Part shown: piece by piece, positions 1-5,945 of the stretch
Position numbering within the stretch: position 1 is the stretch's first letter
Layout: each line of letters begins with the position of its first letter
Translations under genes and position numbers: made by a program
Notes under the pieces: model-generated
Told to the model about the DNA's origin: nothing
Database searches by the model: none
Seen by the model: only the letters and a program-made list of their open reading frames with translations
NCBI GenBank assembly: GCA_026414125.1
Contig: JAOAJQ010000056.1
Location: 1 to 7,676, forward strand
Direction of reading: 5' to 3'
Source: Thermoproteota archaeon
GTDB taxonomy: Archaea > Thermoproteota > EX4484-205 > JAAOZP01
DNA length: 7,676 bases

Positions 1-2797
1 CTTTAATGCTTACTTCTGCTGATGGAGGAATGAAAGAGGGCATTACCGCTTCCCCGTTTAAGCCATTGGGCAACTCAACCCATAGCGTGAAACTTTTCTC
101 CCCCCGGCTCCAACGGACATTCACCACACCCTTTGGCGTTGGGAAACATCCTCGTGCCCATGTCAAGTCAACAGGTTCAGGGGCAATTGTCACGCCGTTA
201 GCAATAACCCACCTGGGCCTCACGCCGAGGACATAGCTACTCAGGAAGAATGCAGGCATGGCACTCCACGCGTGGCAGTGGCTTCTAGTTCTAGGTGACA
301 AAATCTCCCATGTGGTCGTTGCACCATAATCCAGCATCACACCCCATTCCCGCCTTATCATGTCTAACGCTTTTTGTACCTCACCGTCTTTAGCATAAGC
401 CTCGATTAGAAAAGCGAGCGCAAACGGGCTTCCGAACCTGACAAAGTCTTCCGGCCACTCGTAGATATACTTGCGTACGACGTTTTTCCTATCATCCTCG
501 GCCGCGTCGCAAAGATATATCATCGTGTGAGTTTGCAGGCTGAAAACCTTGCTTCTCGTACCGTCGTGATGCACTGCGTCAACATAAGCTTTCTTCTGCT
601 CGTCCCAGAGATACTGGTTGATTGCCTGTTTAACCCTTTCAGCAAGCATTTCAAATTCTTTAGCATCATTCTCATTACCTAGTTTTCTCGCGATAGCCGC
701 CGAACGCCTATATGCTTCCACTAGCATCGCGTTCTGATGTGTCACTACCCCTCTGCTCGGAGTATCCATCGGCGCCCAGTCAAGCATATTCCAAGCCTCA
801 ATCTCCATCAGGCCATCGTCACGGATAAACTTCTCAACAATATTATGCATCTGCTTTGAAACAAACGGGTACACTTCTTTCAGAAAAGCTTCATCACCAG
901 TGTATCGATAGTATTCTTCGCACGCCCACACCCAGAGCAGAGACCATGCTGTTAAAACATTCTGCCAGCCGCTTGGCACTTGGCTTTCGACCAGTGGGGA
1001 GCGGAAAAGCGATTCCCCAGCTAGAAGCCAGCATCTTCTCGCCAAAGCATAACCACCATAGGTAGCGTAAGTAATTAAAGCCTCGTGCCGAGCATCACCC
1101 ACCCAAAAGGTTTGCTCATAGGCGGGGCAGTCTACATAAGTGTCCTCGCTACAGAGACGCAGAGTGTATCGACACATTCTCCAAATATTGTTAAGCCTCC
1201 AGTCGTTGCAAACGAATTCCCCCGTCTCCTCGAAAGGATAAGTGTTTAAAAGGCACCTTACAAACTTGATGTGCAGAGGCCTCGTCTCACCTTTCGGAAA
1301 ACGTATAGTCAGAATTAAGTAGCGGAACCCCCGGCGAACAACGCTTGTGTAACTCTGCCATCCTTCTTTAGTAATGTAACGCAGCACATTATTTAGGCCA
1401 TAAGTATGCTGTATGTCGAAACCATAATCGTCTCTAGGATGTATTGCTTCAAACCCGTAGAAATCCAGCGTAACGCCCTTTGGTGCATCAACTTCAAAAT
1501 CTATGAAGCCGACGAGCTCACGGCCGAAGTCTATTAAAAGCTCAGCATCACCTTTCTCAGAGGGCCATATGGTCGTAACCTCATCGTTCGGCAAACAAAG
1601 GTTCCCAATGCCTTCTGAGAAAAGATCCTCCTTTACTTCCTTTGCGAAAACGATTCTTGCAAAAACATGGTCTGACGCGACGTGTTCGGATGAGACGGGT
1701 TGAACTAAAGAGGCTTTAAAGATGTCTTCAACCGTCCTCGCATCCCAGATATTCTTGAAACCCTCCTCATCCCGTGTTGGAAACGGGCCGGCTATTGCCC
1801 ACGGATTACAAGCTCTACCCAACGGGTTTTCAAATTTCAAGCCTTCAGAGTCCCATACGGTCGTAAACCACCAGTCATGATAACGACCAGTAACATCGAA
1901 AACAACCAAGTTCTCACCCCCCGTAAGCTTGAGTAGAGCCGTGTTACCATCGACCGGCATATCTACACCGTTAACCCTGACGCGCCGCGCACCGAGACCG
2001 ATTCCATTCACACCAGTAACTTTCACCTCTCTAGCTTCAGGTGTTTTCACAACTATAACAGCCAGCCCAATTATTTCATGAAGGTTTGACAACCGGTCGC
2101 CGGGAATGAGGCTTGGGCGCAAGTCGAAACTGTACACTATGCTGGGCGGGGTAACTACGCGCGTACGTAATACTCGCACAGGATAGACTGGTTCGCTAGT
2201 GAGAAATGGTATTTGTCTTTTAACCATGTTACCCCATGGTTTCTCCGAATCATCAGCAAGTTCGATTGCATGCTGCCAGCGGTTATCGTCGAAACTGGGG
2301 TGTTTCCACTCTGGATCCATAGATGCGTCATAGTGTTCCACGAAGCCCTGTTGACAAGATATGCGTGGAGTATGCTGGTCGTAGGCTTTGCTGATGCAAA
2401 CCTTCCAATCCCGGTCTGTGGCAACAATAATTTCCCTCCCACTTCTAGTTTTCATGCTTAACTGTGCAAGTAAGCCGCCGCGACCAAGGGGGTACTGGAA
2501 ATTAGTCTCACCGGGTTGCCATATGATTACGGAAACAGTATTTATCAAACCAGCTTTTAAATAGGGCTCAACATCATATTCGTCATAAAACCATGAATGC
2601 TGCCATCCTCTTATAGGACCGTTACCAATCCTTTGACCGTTTATGAAAAGAAAGTAACGTGCATCAGCAGTTATTTTAAGCTCAGCTGTTTCAACGTCGG
2701 ATGGAACTTCAAAGCTCTTACGTGCATAGACATAAATGTTTCGCGATGCCTCATGGTTATTTATCCAGATCCACTTAGCCTTCCACCCTTCCGGCAT
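1..2797 (-). CDS. GH78 alpha-L-rhamnosidase-like glycoside hydrolase, C-terminus cut by window edge
   Basis: The frame is open from ATG at 2797 to the left edge: 932 codons read by hand line by line, with no stop. Family GH78 removes terminal alpha-L-rhamnose from glycans by an inverting mechanism. Seen: an N-terminal beta domain with W9-I-W11; the DFGRELVGFI motif (423-432) before the (alpha/alpha)6 barrel; DCPAYEQTFWVGD (556-568); LDWAPMD (672-678); GATTTWE ending at E831; and HCHAWSA from about 840. D556, E561, D568 and E831 have nearly the spacing of the sugar-binding and catalytic residues of Bacillus RhaB (D567, E572, D579, E841, from memory), so the active site looks intact. A C-terminal beta-sandwich starts near 860 and is probably almost complete. 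There is no signal peptide or membrane segment, so the enzyme is probably cytoplasmic and acts on imported oligosaccharides. The frame stays open upstream, but 2797 is the only ATG; a TTG at 2815 is a weaker start. Exact substrate is unknown. Confidence 0.9.
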   Translation of the reverse strand, partial: MPEGWKAKWIWINNHEASRNIYVYARKSFEVPSDVETAELKITADARYFLFINGQRIGNGPIRGWQHSWFYDEYDVEPYLKAGLINTVSVIIWQPGETNFQYPLGRGGLLAQLSMKTRSGREIIVATDRDWKVCISKAYDQHTPRISCQQGFVEHYDASMDPEWKHPSFDDNRWQHAIELADDSEKPWGNMVKRQIPFLTSEPVYPVRVLRTRVVTPPSIVYSFDLRPSLIPGDRLSNLHEIIGLAVIVVKTPEAREVKVTGVNGIGLGARRVRVNGVDMPVDGNTALLKLTGGENLVVFDVTGRYHDWWFTTVWDSEGLKFENPLGRACNPWAIAGPFPTRDEEGFKNIWDARTVEDIFKASLVQPVSSEHVASDHVFARIVFAKEVKEDLFSEGIGNLCLPNDEVTTIWPSEKGDAELLIDFGRELVGFIDFEVDAPKGVTLDFYGFEAIHPRDDYGFDIQHTYGLNNVLRYITKEGWQSYTSVVRRGFRYLILTIRFPKGETRPLHIKFVRCLLNTYPFEETGEFVCNDWRLNNIWRMCRYTLRLCSEDTYVDCPAYEQTFWVGDARHEALITYATYGGYALARRCWLLAGESLFRSPLVESQVPSGWQNVLTAWSLLWVWACEEYYRYTGDEAFLKEVYPFVSKQMHNIVEKFIRDDGLMEIEAWNMLDWAPMDTPSRGVVTHQNAMLVEAYRRSAAIARKLGNENDAKEFEMLAERVKQAINQYLWDEQKKAYVDAVHHDGTRSKVFSLQTHTMIYLCDAAEDDRKNVVRKYIYEWPEDFVRFGSPFALAFLIEAYAKDGEVQKALDMIRREWGVMLDYGATTTWEILSPRTRSHCHAWSAMPAFFLSSYVLGVRPRWVIANGVTIAPEPVDLTWARGCFPTPKGVVNVRWSRGEKSFTLWVELPNGLNGEAVMPSFIPPSAEVSIK

Positions 2798-2819
2798 GCT
2801 GAAGTAAGATTTCAATCGG

Positions 2820-2833
2820 AAGATAAAAATCTT
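2820..2833. repeat. 14-bp perfect inverted repeat (5-4-5) just downstream of the TATA box
   Basis: AAGAT and ATCTT arms are separated by AAAA. The element sits 3 bp downstream of the rhamnosidase TATA box and before the predicted transcript start, where a bound repressor would block initiation. It could equally be a chance AT-rich palindrome. The RNA hairpin would be weak, so I do not call a terminator. Confidence 0.35.
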
Positions 2834-2836
2834 AAC

Positions 2837-2844
2837 TATATAAA
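2837..2844 (-). promoter_or_regulatory. Archaeal-type TATA box of the rhamnosidase gene
   Basis: On the minus strand the 62-bp gap between the cupin stop and the rhamnosidase ATG contains TTTATATA, a close match to the archaeal TATA consensus. Its centre is about 43 bp before the ATG, which predicts a transcript start near 2815 and a leader of about 18 nt without a Shine-Dalgarno motif. A clear BRE is not visible. Its presence suggests the rhamnosidase gene can be transcribed separately from the upstream genes. Confidence 0.5.
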
Positions 2845-2859
2845 TAACAAACGGCTCGG

Positions 2860-4038
2860 CTACTGGTCGCCGTATACTATGCTGGTCTCATAGACATCTG
2901 GGCCAAAGATCTTATAGATCACAAGATCCTCTTTCCCAGTGTTAACTATTTTATGAGGCTGAGTTGCGGCATCAGCAGATATGAAGAACTCGTCCAACCC
3001 CGGCTTTTGACCCTGAACTAAGAGATTTCCAATCCTGCCTTCCCCCTTCCAAACAAAGACGAGGTAACCATTCTTTTCAACGCTTTCAACAGTTTCTCCG
3101 GGGAAAACCCTGGTTTCCTTCCCGCAGAATTTACTTGTTCGGTCAGGAGGAAACACCCAGCGTTCAACACCCTTGCCCTCAAACTCGGGCGCTTCAATCT
3201 CCGTTGGAACCACATGATACTTCTTGTAGAAAAATGGGTCTCGCGACCTCCTCCAGTCGATCAGCTTAGCAACAGTCTCTTCATCAGGCAGTCCCCGCAA
3301 CATGTCTTCCCTTGACATTCTCCTCCCCCCGCATACTGCTTGGAGAATATTGTAAACATCAGACTCCTCCTGTATCTCTAGTGTTAGAGCCGTCCCAGGA
3401 GCATGAGGAACCCCCGCGAAAACGTAGAAACCCTCCCCGATATTCAACCTGTAGGCAGGGGAAAGATCCAAAACCCTATCGTCGTTCCACCTCTTAAGCA
3501 GCGGGATCAAGTCATCCTCCATGATATGCGGATGAACAGCTATGTGGGAATAGGGAAATGGCCCTTTTTCCTCACACTCTAGAAAATAATAAGCCTCATC
3601 CTTCCCATTCATATTCCAGTATTTTTTCGCATCCTCCTCCCTCGCATGCACATGCCACGGAATGGGAGTTCCGATGTCGAGAACCTTTGTTAAAACCCCG
3701 AACCGGTTGCCGTGTTCCGCTGCATACTTGTCTCCGAGAAGCTCGCCTGGGAGAATTTTAAACGCATCCCTAAGGAGAAGCTTGGCCTGCTTCTGAGTGA
3801 AGGATATGAAGCTTAAACCTTCGTTTTCAACCTTAACCGGGTTTACGGCTTCAACCGACGACGCCAACCATCTTTCACATAACCAGCCTCTGGAGTGGCC
3901 AGCATAGTAATCCCTCAACCCGAGCCTACCCATTCCCGGATACAGGGTTCTCGCTACGAAGGATGGGGCGAGCCTCAGAACTCCGCCGGTTGCACTAAGC
4001 TCCTCTTTGAGGAGTCTTTCCTCACCTTTAAAGCCCAT
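2860..4038 (-). CDS. Two-domain cupin, mannose-6-phosphate-isomerase-like (type I PMI-related)
   Basis: 392 residues, ATG to TAG. Type I phosphomannose isomerases are Zn cupins that interconvert fructose-6-P and mannose-6-P; this protein is a divergent relative. The first cupin (about 100-230) shows PIPWHVHA (H129, H131), then KDEAYYFLE (E148), and GEGFYVFAGVPHAPGTALTLEIQEESD (201-227, with H212). These match the order of the PMI metal ligands QxH...E...H, but the PMI Gln is replaced by His129. The PxGTPHA-type loop and the L-x-IQ-x-SD strand are also PMI-like. A second, degenerate cupin domain covers about 285-392 (VFPGETVE, DEFFISADAA, H372, IFGPD) and keeps few metal ligands. There is no signal peptide. 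The ATG is 39 bp after the HAD gene stop, with its own TATA box, so it may be expressed separately. Substrate is uncertain: an isomerase or epimerase of a phosphorylated or free sugar is likely, true PMI activity only possible. Confidence 0.8.
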   Translation of the reverse strand: MGFKGEERLLKEELSATGGVLRLAPSFVARTLYPGMGRLGLRDYYAGHSRGWLCERWLASSVEAVNPVKVENEGLSFISFTQKQAKLLLRDAFKILPGELLGDKYAAEHGNRFGVLTKVLDIGTPIPWHVHAREEDAKKYWNMNGKDEAYYFLECEEKGPFPYSHIAVHPHIMEDDLIPLLKRWNDDRVLDLSPAYRLNIGEGFYVFAGVPHAPGTALTLEIQEESDVYNILQAVCGGRRMSREDMLRGLPDEETVAKLIDWRRSRDPFFYKKYHVVPTEIEAPEFEGKGVERWVFPPDRTSKFCGKETRVFPGETVESVEKNGYLVFVWKGEGRIGNLLVQGQKPGLDEFFISADAATQPHKIVNTGKEDLVIYKIFGPDVYETSIVYGDQ

Positions 4039-4051
4039 TTTTCATCTGAAA

Positions 4052-4065
4052 ACCGCAACAGCGGT
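4052..4065. repeat. 14-bp perfect inverted repeat ACCGC-N4-GCGGT between TATA box and cupin start
   Basis: The GC-rich 5-bp arms are separated by 4 nt, inside the 39-bp gap after the HAD gene. The element starts 1 bp downstream of the TATA-like box and lies before the predicted transcript start. It could be an operator for the cupin gene, or a small hairpin at the 3' end of the HAD transcript (the minus-strand arm is followed by TTTC, a poor U-tract). It has the same 5-4-5 geometry and place as the palindrome before the rhamnosidase gene, but an unrelated sequence. Confidence 0.4.
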
Positions 4066-4066
4066 G

Positions 4067-4075
4067 CTTTAAAAG
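4067..4075 (-). promoter_or_regulatory. BRE/TATA-like promoter of the cupin gene
   Basis: On the minus strand the stop of the HAD gene runs into TGAAACTTTTAAAG, which reads as a BRE-like GAAAC followed by the TATA-like CTTTTAAAG. The centre is about 33 bp before the cupin ATG, which predicts a near-leaderless transcript starting around 4045. No Shine-Dalgarno motif precedes the ATG, which fits this reading. Confidence 0.5.
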
Positions 4076-4077
4076 TT

Positions 4078-4908
4078 TCACGCATGGAAGCCGAGGAGCA
4101 TCATCAATTCCTCGGTCTTTGTGAAATCAGGTATTATTGCGTCAGCCCCAGCATCCATAAGCCGTTTCCTTTTCCTAGGATTCAACCCAATTCTCCTGAC
4201 CTCATCCGAGGCTACACCAAGGGCTATTGACCCCCTGGCTTTAGCACTCCTAACTTCAACCGGACCGTCTCCAACAACCAGAAGTTCCCTACCGTGCAGG
4301 TTGTTTTCGCTTAAAATCCTCTCAATAATTTTCTCCTTAGAATTTTCCTCCGTATAGTCTAACGCACCGTATATGCCTCCTCTAAAGTACTTCGTAATCC
4401 CGAGGGCGTTAGCCTCTCTTAAAACATGCTCGTGATCAGTGCCACTCGCCAGATACATGGTTACTCCCTTTTTGCAGAGCTCCTCAAGGAATCTTCTGGA
4501 GCCGCATATCATCAGGTCGTCCGGGTTTAACTCACCGTTGACCAGTTTTCTAAGCCTCTCCTCGACGAGTAGAAGCATCCGCTGATTGTATATCCTTTTA
4601 TACTCGTAAGCATCCTTAGGGTTTTTTGAAATCCCGTATCTGCGGACAGCTTCAGCAAGCCACTCCATCTGCCTTATTGTTAAAATCCCGGTTGAGTAGT
4701 CAACATACTCTCTAACTTCTTTCTCTATCTCCGGGGTTGGACGATTACCCTCGCAACTCATCTCTATCATAAGCGGGATCATTACACCCTCCCATCCCTG
4801 TCTTATTACTGATATCGTCCCGTCGAAATCTATTAAAACATACTTTATGTGACCCACCATAGAATTAAAACTAGGATTAAGAACCTCAAACCACTGGTTC
4901 ACGGCCAT
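4078..4908 (-). CDS. HAD-superfamily phosphatase (sugar-phosphate phosphatase candidate)
   Basis: 276 residues, ATG to TGA. HAD phosphatases hydrolyse phosphate esters through a phospho-aspartate. Motif I is IDFDGT (nucleophile D27, acid/base D29); motif II is LASGTD with S155; the motif III lysine is K191 or K193 in NSKEKII; motif IV is VVGDGPVE with D214 and E218, where Glu replaces the more usual second Asp. A helical C1-type cap lies between motifs I and II (about 35-140). This is not the compact, capless GmhB type, but the chemistry could replace GmhB by removing the C7 phosphate of a heptose bisphosphate made by the adjacent kinase; that role is inferred. The ATG overlaps the kinase stop by 10 bp (GGGTGAATG), indicating coupled translation. 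Met17 (4860), ten residues before the nucleophile, is an alternative start. Confidence is high for the family and low for the substrate. Confidence 0.88.
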   Translation of the reverse strand: MAVNQWFEVLNPSFNSMVGHIKYVLIDFDGTISVIRQGWEGVMIPLMIEMSCEGNRPTPEIEKEVREYVDYSTGILTIRQMEWLAEAVRRYGISKNPKDAYEYKRIYNQRMLLLVEERLRKLVNGELNPDDLMICGSRRFLEELCKKGVTMYLASGTDHEHVLREANALGITKYFRGGIYGALDYTEENSKEKIIERILSENNLHGRELLVVGDGPVEVRSAKARGSIALGVASDEVRRIGLNPRKRKRLMDAGADAIIPDFTKTEELMMLLGFHA

Positions 4909-5945
4909 TCACCCTTCTTGGAAACCTCGTCAAACTTGCTCAATATCTCTCCGGGGGAAGCGGTTCCAGTAGTGTTCAGCTTTTTAAGAATGACGCCGGC
5001 AGCTAGGCTTGCAACTATGCCTGCTTCAACAGGGTCGGCTCCTCCCGCTAAGCTTGCGCCCACCGCAGCGATGAATGTGTCACCAGCCCCCACAGGGTCT
5101 ATTGGAGGCTCAGTTGGCGCAGCGGGAATGTGATGGTAGCTGGAGCCCGTGACCACTAATGACCCCCTCTCGCTTAACGTTATGTATACGGGTCGTTTAG
5201 CATTCTCCTGCAGCTCTCTTCCTATCTGCAGGAGCTCATCCATATCTACTTCAATAGGGTTTCTAGATGGCCTTATAGCTTTCACAGCCTCCATCCGGTT
5301 TGGCTTTAAAACCATGTTTCTGAAAAGACCTATGCGCTCCCTCGAGTCAGCTATGAAGATCCTGCTCGGGTTTTTCTCAGCAAGCTGAACAAGGCTGCTC
5401 CTAACGTTTTCCGTAACCACACCGTTCAGAGTCATTTGATCCTCTATTATCACCAAATCCACTTTTTCAACAGCCTCCTTAACGTTTTCAATGATTTTTT
5501 CCTCAAGGCTATTGCTTAACGGACTGTAGTTTACGAAGTCAAGCCGAGAATCCTCCTGTTGAGAATCCCATCCATAGAGTATTGGCTTAACATAGGTTGG
5601 TGTAACTCTTTCAGGAGACATTATTAAGAAATCCAGGTTAACCCCATTCTCCCTCAGCTTCTCGGTTAGAATCCTCCCACGCCAGTCGTCTCCAATAACG
5701 GTCACCGCAAAGACATCCTTTAACCCTAAAGCCTTAACGTTGCAACATATGTTGCCCGAGGCTCCTGGAGAATACGTCTCCCTGACGACGGGACGTGTGT
5801 AACGAGGCGTTTCCCGGGAGAGTTCTGAACGCGTCATATCAACATACCAGTAAACGTCTAAGGCGAAGTCTCCGATCACCATGCTTTTCAACTTTTTAAA
5901 GGAATCCAGTATTTCAACCAGCCTAAAGCGTTTCAGCCCTTTCAT
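4899..5945 (-). CDS. PfkB-family sugar kinase, RfaE/HldE N-terminal-like
   Basis: 348 residues, ATG to TGA. PfkB (ribokinase-type) enzymes phosphorylate sugars or sugar phosphates with ATP. Seen: the N-terminal VIGDFALDVYWYVD strand-turn (23-36), where RfaE-type kinases have VxGDxxLDxYWxG; an E-x-P...PVV stretch (45-54); SPGASGNICCNVKALG (59-74), corresponding to GGAANVAxNxxxLG; LKPNRMEA (213-220), the KPNxxE-type motif; and DPVGAGDTF (283-291) with catalytic base D289 and the anion hole. RfaE/HldA kinases make D-glycero-D-manno-heptose 1,7-bisphosphate from the 7-phosphate. The nucleotidyltransferase domain present in bifunctional HldE is missing: the protein ends soon after the kinase fold. 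The gene overlaps the upstream SIS fusion by 23 bp and the HAD gene by 10 bp, so the three are probably co-translated. GGAGG lies about 14 nt before the ATG. Another PfkB substrate, such as a ketose phosphate, cannot be excluded. Confidence 0.9.
   Translation of the reverse strand: MKGLKRFRLVEILDSFKKLKSMVIGDFALDVYWYVDMTRSELSRETPRYTRPVVRETYSPGASGNICCNVKALGLKDVFAVTVIGDDWRGRILTEKLRENGVNLDFLIMSPERVTPTYVKPILYGWDSQQEDSRLDFVNYSPLSNSLEEKIIENVKEAVEKVDLVIIEDQMTLNGVVTENVRSSLVQLAEKNPSRIFIADSRERIGLFRNMVLKPNRMEAVKAIRPSRNPIEVDMDELLQIGRELQENAKRPVYITLSERGSLVVTGSSYHHIPAAPTEPPIDPVGAGDTFIAAVGASLAGGADPVEAGIVASLAAGVILKKLNTTGTASPGEILSKFDEVSKKGEWP

Noticed and set aside
2155..2442. Minus-strand open frame of 95 codons inside the rhamnosidase
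   Set aside because: It is an alternative frame of the GH78 gene, whose own frame is continuous and carries clear family motifs.
1..2797. The idea that the left third is gene-poor or holds a broken gene
   Set aside because: Reading the frame codon by codon shows a single uninterrupted coding region that runs off the window edge; no frameshift or stop was found.
4052..4065. Rho-independent style terminator after the HAD gene
   Set aside because: The stem is only 5 bp and no convincing T-run follows; the position next to a TATA box suggests a promoter element at least as well.
3895..4230. Plus-strand open frame of 111 codons antisense to the cupin and HAD genes
   Set aside because: It spans the end of two well-supported minus-strand genes and their promoter gap, has no recognisable motifs, and has a composition expected of an antisense shadow.
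4849..5133. Plus-strand open frame of 94 codons antisense to the kinase C-terminus
   Set aside because: It is Ala/Pro/Ser-rich because it lies opposite the Gly/Ala-rich GAGD region of the PfkB gene; there is no independent support.
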